Assembly: GCA_026398815.1 (NCBI GenBank)
Contig: JAPLSA010000012.1
Span: 1-64,000, forward strand
DNA: 64,000 nucleotides
Reading direction: 5' to 3'
From: Gammaproteobacteria bacterium
GTDB lineage: Bacteria > Pseudomonadota > Gammaproteobacteria > Nevskiales > Nevskiaceae
A model generated the notes under the pieces. It saw nothing but the letters and a program-made list of their open reading frames with translations. It ran no database searches and had not been told where the DNA came from. Below, piece by piece: positions 35,492 through 44,078 of the stretch. Positions within the stretch are counted from its first letter, which is position 1; the number at the start of each line of letters is the position of its first letter. Made by a program: the position numbers and the translations under genes.

Positions 35492-36294
35492 GCGGTCTTC
35501 TCCACAGGCTTGCCGCCCGCGCCGGGTGCGCCCGGCGGCGGAACGGTCATCTTCAGGAATGCTTCCTCGAGCGTGGCGCAGCCGCTGGCCGCCGTGACGG
35601 CTGCTGGCGTGCCTTCGATCAGCTGCTTGCCACGGTGCAGCACATAGACGCGATCGGCCTGTTCCGCTTCGTTGACCAGATGCGTCGCCCACAGCACCGA
35701 CAGGCCCTGGTCGCGGCACAGGCCCCGGACCAGCGCCATCAGCGAGGTACGCGATTGCGGATCGAGGCCGACGGTGGCCTCGTCCATCAGCAACAGCGCC
35801 GGACGGTGCAGCAGCGCCCGCGCCAGTTCGACCTTGCGGCGATTGCCGCCCGACAGCGTGCGGCAGATCTTGTCTTCCGAGCCGCCCAGCCCGACCTGCG
35901 CCAGCAGCGGCGCGATCTGCTCGCGGCCAGCGCGGCCGAGGCCGTGCAGCGCCGCATGGAAGCGCAGGTTGCCGGTGACGCTCAGATCCAGATCGAGGGT
36001 TGGCTGCTGAAACACCACGCCGATCTTCGCCAGCCCGACCGTTGGCTTCTTCAGGAAATCCTCGCCGCAGATGCTGATCGCGCCGCCGTCGGGCACGAAC
36101 AGGCCGGACAGCAGCTGGAACAAGGTCGACTTGCCGGCCCCGTTCGGCCCGAGCAGCGCCATGAACTGCCCCGGCGCGATGTTCAGCGATACGCCCTGCA
36201 GGGCTTTCACGTCGCCGTAGGACTTCACCGCGTCGCGGACGTCGAGCGTGTTGGCCGGCGTTGTCGCCGGCGGGTTTGCAGCAGGCGACGTCAT
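35488..36294 (-). CDS. pedB: ABC exporter ATP-binding protein of the PQQ system
   Basis: A 268-residue ATPase with Walker A GPNGAGKST (about 48-56), signature LSGGNRRK (about 141-148) and Walker B LLLMDEATVG. It should energise the PedC-like permease two genes downstream, whose operon it shares. Family: ATP-binding proteins of the PQQ-dependent alcohol dehydrogenase ABC system. Start and stop overlap the neighbours by 4 bp. Symbol is by analogy with the Pseudomonas ped cluster. Confidence 0.8.
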   Translation of the reverse strand: MTSPAANPPATTPANTLDVRDAVKSYGDVKALQGVSLNIAPGQFMALLGPNGAGKSTLFQLLSGLFVPDGGAISICGEDFLKKPTVGLAKIGVVFQQPTLDLDLSVTGNLRFHAALHGLGRAGREQIAPLLAQVGLGGSEDKICRTLSGGNRRKVELARALLHRPALLLMDEATVGLDPQSRTSLMALVRGLCRDQGLSVLWATHLVNEAEQADRVYVLHRGKQLIEGTPAAVTAASGCATLEEAFLKMTVPPPGAPGAGGKPVEKTA

Positions 36295-37040
36295 CGGACG
36301 GCCTCCGGATTCGAGCCGGCGGCCGCGAGGCCGCCCAGCAGTTCAGGATGTTGGGACATCAGTTGATGGTGAGCCTCGGACACCGCTGCGTCATCGCGAC
36401 GGCGGCGGCCGGACAGCGGCACGGTGTGGTCGAGAATCAGCCGGGCCGGGCTGCGGCTGACGAACAGCACGCGATCAGCCAGCGCCAGCGCCTCGCGCAG
36501 GTCGTGGGTGACCAGCAGCGTGGTCGGCATCACGTCGGCGCGCAGCGCGGCCAGCACGTCGTAAAGGCTGTCGGCCGTCGGGGCATCGAGGGAAATGAAC
36601 GGTTCATCGAGCAGCAGCAGTTCCGGCTGGATCAGGAAGGCGCGCAGCAGCGCCACACGACGCTGCATGCCGCCGGACAGGCGCAGCGGGAATTGCCGCG
36701 CCGTGCCGGCCAGGCCGACCCGGGCGAGCCCGTCATCGATGGCGGCATCGCTCAGGTCCGGCTGCACCAGCCGCAGATTGTCGGCCACATTCAGCCACGG
36801 CAATAGGCGCGGTTCCTGGAACACGAAGCCGACCCGGCTGCCGCGACCGGCGCTGACGCTGCCGTCGAACGCCGGATCGAGCCCGGCGATGATCTTCAGC
36901 AAGGTGGTCTTGCCGGCACCGCTGGGCCCGACGATGGCGATGAAATCCCCGGACTGCGCGGCGAAGCGAAGCTCGCCCAGGGTGTCGACCGCAACGCCGG
37001 CATGGCGCTTGGCCCGGATGTCGACCCGCAGCTCGCTCAT
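36291..37040 (-). CDS. NitT/TauT-type ABC importer ATP-binding protein
   Basis: A 249-residue ATPase with Walker A GPSGAGKTT, Q-loop in FVFQEPRLLPWLNV, signature LSGGMQRR, Walker B LLLLDEPFISLD and the switch His in LLVTHD, the pattern of SsuB/TauB/NrtD. It pairs with the permease and binding protein encoded just upstream. ATG 37040 was chosen as it begins the ATPase fold and overlaps the permease stop by 4 bp. The importer is embedded in the same operon as the PQQ-type exporter. Confidence 0.85.
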   Translation of the reverse strand: MSELRVDIRAKRHAGVAVDTLGELRFAAQSGDFIAIVGPSGAGKTTLLKIIAGLDPAFDGSVSAGRGSRVGFVFQEPRLLPWLNVADNLRLVQPDLSDAAIDDGLARVGLAGTARQFPLRLSGGMQRRVALLRAFLIQPELLLLDEPFISLDAPTADSLYDVLAALRADVMPTTLLVTHDLREALALADRVLFVSRSPARLILDHTVPLSGRRRRDDAAVSEAHHQLMSQHPELLGGLAAAGSNPEAVR

Positions 37041-37798
37041 GACCGCCACCCGTTCAGCCGGCGGTCCAGCGGCCGCAGCAGCAGCGCTTCGATGACGAAC
37101 ACCACGGCGGCGAACGCGGCGGTATAGGCCAGGATGCTGGTCAGGTCGAAGAACTGGAAATAGGTGCCGAGCTGGAAGCCGATGCCATCGGAGCGGCCGA
37201 GCAGTTCGATCACCAGCACGATCTTCCAGATCAGCGCCAGCCCGGAACGCGCCGAGGCCATGATGTACGGGTACAGCTGCGGCAGCACGATCCGGCGCAG
37301 CACCGTCAGGCGCGGCACGCGATAGACCTCGCCGACCTGCAGCAGCTGCGGGTCCAGCGCCCGGGCGCCTTCGCGGATGTTGGTGATCACAGTCGGGATC
37401 TTGTTCAGCGCCACGGCGATCACCGCAGCGGTCTCGTTCAGGCCGATCCAGATGAAGCACAGGATCGCCGCGACCAGCGCCGGCAGGTTCAGCATCAGCA
37501 CCAGCAGGCTGTCGAGCAGCTGGTTGGCGAGCCGGCTGCGCCCCATCCAGATGCCGACGGCGACGCCGACCGTCATCGCGATCACGAACGCCGCCAGCAC
37601 CCGCAGCAAGGTCATGCCGAGGTGGTGCAGCAGCTCGCCAGCGGTCAGGTGGTGGAACAGGCTGGCCAGCACGGCGGTCGGCGCCGGCAGCAGCGGGTCG
37701 TGAACCCGCAGCGCCACCAGCTGCCAGATCAGCAGCAGCACCAGCAGCGAGCCGGAACGGATGACGCCGGCCGGCAACCCGGCCCTGGCCTGCGGCAT
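37037..37798 (-). CDS. NitT/TauT-type ABC importer permease
   Basis: A 253-residue permease with six membrane segments and the EAA-type loop (LQVGEVYRVPRLTVLRRIVLPQLYPYI), as in SsuC/TauC. It carries substrate from the binding protein (37798-38835) through the inner membrane. Four-bp overlaps on both sides show tight coupling. Substrate is not evident; sulfonates, nitrate, thiamine precursors or an aromatic acid are all known for this family. Confidence 0.85.
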   Translation of the reverse strand: MPQARAGLPAGVIRSGSLLVLLLIWQLVALRVHDPLLPAPTAVLASLFHHLTAGELLHHLGMTLLRVLAAFVIAMTVGVAVGIWMGRSRLANQLLDSLLVLMLNLPALVAAILCFIWIGLNETAAVIAVALNKIPTVITNIREGARALDPQLLQVGEVYRVPRLTVLRRIVLPQLYPYIMASARSGLALIWKIVLVIELLGRSDGIGFQLGTYFQFFDLTSILAYTAAFAAVVFVIEALLLRPLDRRLNGWRS

Positions 37799-38835
37799 CA
37801 GCGCGCGCGTCCGCCTGCGGGGTAGAAGGTCGCCGGATCGAGCGTCGCCGACTTGCCGACCAGTTCCTCGCCGCCTTCCTCGGCCAGCAGCGCATACAGG
37901 CGCTGGATGGCCGGCAGGTCGACGACCAGTTCGTCCGGACGGATGCCGGCCCGGTGGGCATCACGCAGCGCCAGGAAATCGGCCTCGCTGTCGGCCTTCA
38001 TCAGCGGCTTCAGCCGGACCCAGGCCGGATCGCTGTCGCGCAGCACGGCGTTGGTCTGCTCCACGGCCGAAAGAAAGCGCTGCAGCAATTCCGGATGCGC
38101 CGCCGCCCAGCCTTCGCTGAACACCCAGCCGACCATCGGCGCCGGCCGGGACAGCCCGAGGCCCTTCAGCACGTCCTTCATGTCCAGCAGCTCGGTCAGC
38201 CCGGCCGCCTGCAGCCGCGCACCGTATGGCCAGAAGTTCAGCACCGCCGGCAGCTTGCCGCGCAGGATGAATTCATTGAGCGCCGGCGGCGCGGCGAAGC
38301 TGGGCCGCGCGTCCTTGCGCAGGTCGAGGCCGGCGGACTTCCTGGCGTAGGCCTGCAGGAACAGCCAGCTCTTGTCGACCGGCGTGCCGGCGACACCGAT
38401 CTCGCGGCCCTTCAGGTCGGCCAGCGATTTGATGCCGCTGTCGGCCTTCACATAGAGGCCGCCGAGCGCTGTCGAATTGGCGGCGAACTGCAATTTGCGG
38501 CCTTCGGCGCGATTGCGGTTCACCCACAGCCAGTCGGTGGTGATCATGTCCACCGCCCCGCCCTGCAACGCGATCTGGGCGGCATTGGGTGCAGCCATCG
38601 GCACCACTTCGATGTCGAAGCCGGCGGCCTTGTCGAAGCCCTGGTGCTGCAGCGTATCGAGCGTCCAGGCCACCGTGCCGAACTGCAGCACGCCGATGCG
38701 CAAGGTGCCGGCGGACTTGCCGGCCGATGCATCCGCAGCCAGGGCCGGCAGGCAGGCCGCCAGCAGCGCCAGGCAGCACGCGATGCTGCACGCCATCCAC
38801 CGGCCGCGCCCGGCGCCGTTGCCCGAAACCTTCAT
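37798..38835 (-). CDS. NitT/TauT-type ABC substrate-binding protein
   Basis: A 345-residue periplasmic binding protein with a signal peptide (about 1-35). The pattern LRIGVLQFGTVAWTLDTLQHQGFDKAAG and ALQGGAVDMITTDWLWVNRNR fits the NMT1/SsuA-like family. It is the first gene of the seven-gene operon that ends with the PedC-like permease; GAGGAGATC precedes the ATG. The mix with PQQ-type ABC genes suggests a shared role in the uptake or sensing of a compound linked to alcohol oxidation. Confidence 0.85.
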   Translation of the reverse strand: MKVSGNGAGRGRWMACSIACCLALLAACLPALAADASAGKSAGTLRIGVLQFGTVAWTLDTLQHQGFDKAAGFDIEVVPMAAPNAAQIALQGGAVDMITTDWLWVNRNRAEGRKLQFAANSTALGGLYVKADSGIKSLADLKGREIGVAGTPVDKSWLFLQAYARKSAGLDLRKDARPSFAAPPALNEFILRGKLPAVLNFWPYGARLQAAGLTELLDMKDVLKGLGLSRPAPMVGWVFSEGWAAAHPELLQRFLSAVEQTNAVLRDSDPAWVRLKPLMKADSEADFLALRDAHRAGIRPDELVVDLPAIQRLYALLAEEGGEELVGKSATLDPATFYPAGGRAR

Positions 38836-38960
38836 GATCTCCTCCGGCTGGTTCTGTTCGTCCGGTATTCCGGATCGTCTTGCGCGTTGCGGCCGGGGGG
38901 GCCGGCGCGGCGCTCGATGACGCTGGCCTGCATCGTACTGCGGTGCAGGCTCGGTGAACC

Positions 38961-39323
38961 TCAGTTCAAGCCCTCATTGGCAGGATCGAGCCAGTGGTTC
39001 AGGAACACGTCGAGCTGCTGGCGCTGGATCATGCCGCTCTTGGTCATGATCATCCGGCCGTCGCGAAACAGCGCGATGGTCGGCACCGCGCGCGGATGGT
39101 CGGTCGGCTTGACCTCCGGCCAGCGCTCGATATCGACCTTGAGCATCCGCACCCGGCCTTCGAACTTCGGCGCTGCGGCGGCCAGCACCGGCTCCAGCCG
39201 CTGGCACCAGGGACAGTTTTCGGTCATGTATTCGACCAGCACCGGCAACGCCGGCTCGGCCAGCGCGGCGCGCAGCGCCTCGGCATCGACTTCCGGGAGC
39301 AACGGGGCGAAGGATGCAGACAT
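38961..39323 (-). CDS. thioredoxin-fold protein
   Basis: A 120-residue cytosolic protein with the thioredoxin fold and redox motif C37-P-W-C40 in TENCPWC (classical thioredoxin has CGPC). The cis-Pro loop is AVPTIALFRDG. CPWC and the short size suggest a thioredoxin-like reductase with a specific partner. ATG 39323 is chosen because the upstream frame adds an unrelated segment. It lies between the PHA locus (phaR) and the ABC operon without evident operon link. Confidence 0.75.
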   Translation of the reverse strand: MSASFAPLLPEVDAEALRAALAEPALPVLVEYMTENCPWCQRLEPVLAAAAPKFEGRVRMLKVDIERWPEVKPTDHPRAVPTIALFRDGRMIMTKSGMIQRQQLDVFLNHWLDPANEGLN

Positions 39324-39431
39324 GGCGGCCTCACGGTGGCACGACGAAAAAGTCGCGGGATGGTGCACCGACCACCCGCAGGCGTCGAGGTTCCGCCGAC
39401 CCGCCGCCGCCCGCCCGGGCGGGCGCTGCGA

Positions 39432-39968
39432 TCAGCCGGTCTTGCGGGGCCGGCCGCGGGGGCGACGGGCCACCACAGCCGGTTCCTCGACCGCCTGCAG
39501 CGGTGCAGCGGTCGCCGCGCGGTCGCCAAACGTCAGCAAGCCGCGTACCAGCTGCTTGGAGGCATCGAACATCGCGCTCTGCTGCGCGAACACCTGGGCC
39601 GCCGCCTGGCCGCCGCGCTTCAGCGACTGGCGCAAGCCGCCCTGGATCAGCGCCTGCTGGGCCAGCAGATCCGACAGGCCTTCGTCGATGAAGCGCAGGA
39701 AGGCGCTGTGCATGACGCTGCCGTAGAGCTGCACCAGCCGGTGCAGCGTGTCGGTGGACAGCAGCGGCTCGCCGTTCTCTTCGCGCTCGGCCAGCACCTG
39801 CAGCAGCACGCTGCGGGTGATGTCGGTGCCGCTGGCGTCGATCGCCCGGATCCGCCGGCCGCTGCGGATCAGCTCGTAGAGATCGTCCAGGGTCAGGAAG
39901 CGCGCCGCCGCCACGTCGTAGAGGCGGCGGCTCGAGTACTTCTTGATCAGATAAGGCGTTTCGGCCAT
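39432..39968 (-). CDS. phaR: polyhydroxyalkanoate synthesis repressor PhaR
   Basis: A 178-residue regulator. The N-terminal PHA-accumulation DNA-binding domain begins LIKKYSSRRLYDVAAARFLTLDDL, the hallmark of PhaR; a second PHB-binding region follows (about 65-110). The C-terminus ends in a basic RRPRGRPRK segment that looks like an AT-hook. PhaR binds PHA granules and represses phasin genes when no granule is present. Its gene is 10 bp downstream of phaB. A likely operator lies before the phasin gene at 46335-46349. Confidence 0.9.
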   Translation of the reverse strand: MAETPYLIKKYSSRRLYDVAAARFLTLDDLYELIRSGRRIRAIDASGTDITRSVLLQVLAEREENGEPLLSTDTLHRLVQLYGSVMHSAFLRFIDEGLSDLLAQQALIQGGLRQSLKRGGQAAAQVFAQQSAMFDASKQLVRGLLTFGDRAATAAPLQAVEEPAVVARRPRGRPRKTG

Positions 39969-39978
39969 CGGATCGCCC

Positions 39979-40737
39979 TCAGGCGCTCAGGTACATCGCG
40001 CCGTTGACGGGCAGCTGGATGCCGTTGATGTAGGCCGCTTCGTCGGCGCACAGGAAGGCCACGGCAGCGGCGATGTCGGCCGGCGTGCCGTAGCGGCCGG
40101 CCGGGATGCCGCGCAGGATGTCGGCCCGGATCGCTTCCGGCACCGCGCGGATCATCGGGCTGTCGACATAGCCCGGCGCCACCGTGTTGACGGTCACGCC
40201 CTTCTTCGCCACTTCCAGCGCCAGCGCCATCGTGAAGCCGTGGACACCGGCCTTGGCCGCCGCGTAGTTGGTCTGCCCGAACTGGCCCTTCTGGCCGTTG
40301 ACCGAGCTGATGTTGACGATCCGGCCCCAGCCACGGCTGGCCATTGTCTCGGCGACGACACGGCTGGTGTTGAACATTGAATCGAGATTGACACGCAGCA
40401 CCTGCTGCCACTGCGCCACCGTCATCCGCTTCAGCGGCGCATCGCGGGTGATGCCGGCGCAGTTGACCAGGATGTCGATGGCGCCATGCAGGTCGGCCAG
40501 CGCCTGGATGCTGGTCTCGGTGGCCTCGGCGTCGGAGACGTCGAACGCGGCCACGTCGATCGCCAGCCCCTGGGCCTGCCAGTCGGCGCGCAGCGCTTCG
40601 GCCGCCGCCTGCTCGGCCGGCAGGCAGACCGCGATCACCCGCGCGCCCATGCCGGCCAGCCGGGCGCTGATCGCGCTGCCGATGGCGCCGGTGCCGCCGG
40701 TGACCAGCGCCAGCCGTCCTTCGAGTCGCAGGTTCAT
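39979..40737 (-). CDS. phaB: acetoacetyl-CoA reductase (first paralogue)
   Basis: A 252-residue short-chain dehydrogenase. It has TGGTGAIG (NADPH-binding glycine motif, about 13-20), NCAGITRD, catalytic S-x12-Y-x3-K ([21 protein letters not shown]) and the GQFGQTNY segment characteristic of PhaB reductases. It reduces acetoacetyl-CoA to (R)-3-hydroxybutyryl-CoA. Start at 40737 overlaps the phaA stop by 4 bp. It is more diverged from typical PhaB than the copy at 43257-43997. Confidence 0.85.
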   Translation of the reverse strand: MNLRLEGRLALVTGGTGAIGSAISARLAGMGARVIAVCLPAEQAAAEALRADWQAQGLAIDVAAFDVSDAEATETSIQALADLHGAIDILVNCAGITRDAPLKRMTVAQWQQVLRVNLDSMFNTSRVVAETMASRGWGRIVNISSVNGQKGQFGQTNYAAAKAGVHGFTMALALEVAKKGVTVNTVAPGYVDSPMIRAVPEAIRADILRGIPAGRYGTPADIAAAVAFLCADEAAYINGIQLPVNGAMYLSA

Positions 40738-41915
40738 GCGCGCTCCACGGCCAGCGCCACGCCCTGGCCGCCGCCGATGCACAGCGTCGCCAGCCCCCGC
40801 GCCGCGCCGCGCGCCTTCAGTTCATGCAGCAAGGTCACCAGCACCCGTGCGCCGCTGGCGCCGATCGGATGGCCGAGCGCGATGGCGCCGCCGTTGACGT
40901 TGACCTTGGCATCGTCCCAGCCCAGTTCCTGGCCGACCGCCAGCGCCTGCGCGGCGAATGCCTCGTTGGCTTCGATCAGGTCGAGATCGGCGAGCGTCCA
41001 GCCGGCGCGGCCGAGCGCCCGCCGGGTCGCGGTGACCGGGCCGATGCCCATGATCGCCGGATCGACGCCAGACCAGCCGCCGCCGCGGATCGTCGCCAGC
41101 ACCGGCAGCCCCAGCGCCTTCGCCTTCGCCGCCGACGCCACGATCACCGCCGCTGCGCCGTCGTTCAGGCCGGAGGCATTGGCGGCGGTCACCGTGCCGG
41201 CCTTGCTGAACGCCGGCTTCAGGCCCGCCAGCGATTCGGCGCTGACGCCGCGACGGACGAATTCGTCGACCGCGAACTCGACGGTCGCTCCCTTCTTCGC
41301 CGGCAGCGTCAGCGGCACGATCTGGCTGGCGAAGCGGCCGGCATCGATCGCCGCTTCGGCGCGGTTCTGGCTGCGTGCCGCGAAGGCGTCCTGCGCCTCG
41401 CGGCTGATGCCGTACTTGACCGCCAGGTTCTCGGCGGTCTGGCCCATGTGATAGCCGTTGAAAGCGTCCCAGAGGCCGTCGACGATCATGGTGTCGACCA
41501 GCGACCACGGGCCCATCTTCTGGCCGTCACGCGAATTCGGCAGCGCATGCGGCGCGGCGCTCATGTTCTCCATGCCGCCGGCCACCACCAGTTCGGCATC
41601 ACCGGCCCGGATCGCCTGCATGGCCATGATCACCGCCGACAGCCCGGAGCCGCAGACATGGCTGACCGTCAGCGCCGGCGTCGACTGCGCCAGGCCGGCC
41701 TTGATCGCCGCCTGCCGGGCCGGGTTCTGGCCGGCGCCGGCGCTGAGCACCTGGCCCATCAGCACCAGATCGACCTGCTCGGCCGGCAGCTGCGCGCGCG
41801 CCACCAGCGCGGCGATCAGCCGGGCACCGAGTTCGGTGGCCGGAATGCCGGCCAGGCTGCCGCCGAAGCGGCCGATCGCGGTACGCGCGGCATCGATGAT
41901 CACTACGTCCTGCAT
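40734..41915 (-). CDS. phaA: acetyl-CoA acetyltransferase (beta-ketothiolase)
   Basis: A 393-residue thiolase that condenses two acetyl-CoA. The nucleophile Cys (about 89) lies in [10 protein letters not shown]; the His in [12 protein letters not shown] and second Cys in [10 protein letters not shown] complete the active site. Length matches PhaA. ATG 41915 with GAGAGCC upstream is preferred over an extended start at 41972. It overlaps phaB and follows phaZ by 67 bp, so it belongs to the PHA gene run. Confidence 0.92.
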   Translation of the reverse strand: MQDVVIIDAARTAIGRFGGSLAGIPATELGARLIAALVARAQLPAEQVDLVLMGQVLSAGAGQNPARQAAIKAGLAQSTPALTVSHVCGSGLSAVIMAMQAIRAGDAELVVAGGMENMSAAPHALPNSRDGQKMGPWSLVDTMIVDGLWDAFNGYHMGQTAENLAVKYGISREAQDAFAARSQNRAEAAIDAGRFASQIVPLTLPAKKGATVEFAVDEFVRRGVSAESLAGLKPAFSKAGTVTAANASGLNDGAAAVIVASAAKAKALGLPVLATIRGGGWSGVDPAIMGIGPVTATRRALGRAGWTLADLDLIEANEAFAAQALAVGQELGWDDAKVNVNGGAIALGHPIGASGARVLVTLLHELKARGAARGLATLCIGGGQGVALAVERA

Positions 41916-41982
41916 GTCGTGGCTCTCCTCGGCCGCAGCAACGGCCGGATGGTGGTGAGAAGGCGCGGTCACCCGCGCCGGG

Positions 41983-43203
41983 TCATTCGGCCGCCGCGAT
42001 GCTGGCCGTCAGCTTCGGGTAGATCTCCTGCTGCCAGCGCCGGCCGCTGAACACGCCGTAGTGGCCGGCCCCATCCTGCACATGAGCCTCTTGCAGGGCG
42101 GGATCGAGGCGGCTGCACAGCGCATGCGCAGCAGCGGTCTGGCCGAGGCCGCAGATGTCGTCCTTGGCCCCTTCGACGGTCAGCAGGCGGGTGCCGGTGA
42201 TGGCACCGCAATCGACCCGGCGGCCACGCCACTGCAGGCAGCCGCGGGCCAGATGCCATTCGATGAACACCCGGCGCATGGTGTCGAGATAGAACTCGGC
42301 CGGCAGGTCGCAGACCGCCAGGTACTCGTCGTAGAACGCGCGGATCGATTCGGCCTCGTCCTGCGGATCGCTGCCGCGCAGCAGCGTGAAGCGGCGCATC
42401 AGCGATTCACGATGCCGGCCGGCGTTCATGTTCATGAAGCCGGCGATCTGCAGGAAGCCGGGATAGACCTTGCGGCCGCTGCCGGCATGGCCGTAGGGCA
42501 CGGTCTGCACCACGCGCTGCTCGAACATCGACAGCGGATAGCGATGGGCGATGGCATTGACCTCGGTCGGCGCGATGCGGGTGTCGACCGGCCCGGCCAT
42601 CAGGCTCAGGCTGCGCGGCGTCGCCGGATCGCCGTCCTCGGCCAGCAGCGCGGTGGCCGCCAGCGCCGCGACGCAGGGCTGGCAGACCGCCACGATGTGC
42701 AGGCCCGGCCCGATGATCCGGGCGAAGCCGATCAGCTCGGCGATGTAGTCGTCGAGATCGAAACGGCCCTCGGACAGCGGCACGTCGCGGGCGTTGTGCC
42801 AGTCGGTGACCCAGACCTCGTGATCGCGCAGCAGGGTCTGGGCGGTCTCGCGCAGCAGGGTCGCGAAATGGCCGGCCATCGGCGCCACCAGCAGCACCTT
42901 CGGCGCCGGCGCAGCACCGACCCGCACGAAGCGGCGCAGGGTCACGAACGGCCGCCGGCAGTCCACCTGCTCGACGATCGCCACCGGGCCCTGCGGGGTG
43001 TCGACCTCGCGAATGCCCCAGTCCGGGCGTTCGTGGCGGATCGCGGTATCGGCGGCAATCTGCCAGCCGGCATCGAGCGCCCGGACCGGCGCCAGCCCGG
43101 CCAGCGGCGGCGGCAGCCAGGACAGCGCGGCGCGGGCGCCGACGGCGGCCAGCCGCAAGGTGGCGTGCAGATCGGACTGGGCCTGATAGGTGCGGTAAAG
43201 CAT
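41983..43203 (-). CDS. phaZ: intracellular polyhydroxybutyrate depolymerase
   Basis: A 406-residue alpha/beta hydrolase of the PhaZ1 family, which mobilises stored PHB. Catalytic Cys174 lies in [10 protein letters not shown], where PhaZ of Ralstonia has Cys in a CQP context in place of Ser. The N-terminus [12 protein letters not shown] and the C-terminal [10 protein letters not shown] are typical. ATG 43203 begins the conserved region; a longer frame upstream is the shadow of the phaB copy. It lies between phaB and phaA. Confidence 0.88.
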   Translation of the reverse strand: MLYRTYQAQSDLHATLRLAAVGARAALSWLPPPLAGLAPVRALDAGWQIAADTAIRHERPDWGIREVDTPQGPVAIVEQVDCRRPFVTLRRFVRVGAAPAPKVLLVAPMAGHFATLLRETAQTLLRDHEVWVTDWHNARDVPLSEGRFDLDDYIAELIGFARIIGPGLHIVAVCQPCVAALAATALLAEDGDPATPRSLSLMAGPVDTRIAPTEVNAIAHRYPLSMFEQRVVQTVPYGHAGSGRKVYPGFLQIAGFMNMNAGRHRESLMRRFTLLRGSDPQDEAESIRAFYDEYLAVCDLPAEFYLDTMRRVFIEWHLARGCLQWRGRRVDCGAITGTRLLTVEGAKDDICGLGQTAAAHALCSRLDPALQEAHVQDGAGHYGVFSGRRWQQEIYPKLTASIAAAE

Positions 43204-43256
43204 GGCGTTCGGGATCCTGGTGAAGCGAGATACGGCGCGCCGGGCGGCGCGCCGGT

Positions 43257-43997
43257 TCAGAACATGTGCTGACCGCCGTTGATCGAGATGTTGGCGCCGG
43301 TCAGGAACGCCGCTTCCTCGGACGCCAGGTAGGCGCACAGGCCGGCCACTTCCTCGGGCTTGCCGAGCCGGCTCATCGGGATCTGCGGCAGGATCTTGGA
43401 GCTGAGCACCGCCTCGTCGATCGCCATCACCATGTTGGTGCCGATGTAGCCCGGCGAGATGGTGTTGACGGTGATGCCGGACTTCGCCACTTCCAGCGCC
43501 AGCGCCTTGGTGAAACCGTGCATGCCGGCCTTGGCGGCGGCGTAGTTGGTCTGGCCGAAGGCGCCCTTCTGGCCGTTGACCGACGACACGTTGATGACCC
43601 GGCCCCACTTGCGTTCAGTCATGCCCGGCAGCGCCTGCTTGGTCATGTTGAACACCGAATCGAGATTGGTCTTCATGACCGCATCCCAGTCGTCCTTGGT
43701 CATCTTGCGGAAGGTGACGTCGCGGGTGATGCCGGCGTTGTTGATCAGCACATCGATCGGACCGACTTCCGCTTCGGCGGCCTGCCAGCAGGCGGCGGCA
43801 GAATCGTAGTCGGAGACATCGCAGGCGAAGGCGTGGAAGTGATGGCCTTCGCCATTCATCTTGGCCAGCCAGTCCTTCGCCTTCCGGTTGCCGGGCGAAT
43901 AGGTGGTGATCACTTCGTAGTCCATGGCTTCGAGCTTGAGGCAGATCGCCTCGCCGAGCCCGCCCATGCCGCCGGTTACCAATGCAGTCCTGCTCAT
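43257..43997 (-). CDS. phaB: acetoacetyl-CoA reductase (second paralogue, canonical)
   Basis: A 246-residue NADPH-dependent short-chain dehydrogenase very like classical PhaB: TGGMGGLGE near the N-terminus, NNAGITRDVTFRKM, catalytic [21 protein letters not shown] and the C-terminal NISINGGQHMF. It makes (R)-3-hydroxybutyryl-CoA for the synthase encoded just upstream (gap 81 bp). Two phaB copies in one locus may differ in expression or chain-length preference. Confidence 0.92.
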   Translation of the reverse strand: MSRTALVTGGMGGLGEAICLKLEAMDYEVITTYSPGNRKAKDWLAKMNGEGHHFHAFACDVSDYDSAAACWQAAEAEVGPIDVLINNAGITRDVTFRKMTKDDWDAVMKTNLDSVFNMTKQALPGMTERKWGRVINVSSVNGQKGAFGQTNYAAAKAGMHGFTKALALEVAKSGITVNTISPGYIGTNMVMAIDEAVLSSKILPQIPMSRLGKPEEVAGLCAYLASEEAAFLTGANISINGGQHMF

Positions 43998-44078
43998 CTG
44001 TTGTTCGCTCCTCTGCGCCTCGGTGGTCGAGAGCCCGCTGAACGGGTCTAGGTCTGGGTGTTCTTCAGGCAGGCGCGT

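Noticed and set aside
38836-38960. Sigma-54 promoter before the seven-gene ABC operon
   Set aside because: The best candidate has an 11-base spacing in a G-run; it does not fit.
39409-39424. Perfect 16-base GC palindrome between phaR and the thioredoxin gene
   Set aside because: It has no loop and no T-tract, and G/C-only palindromes are expected at this base composition; not called as terminator or operator.
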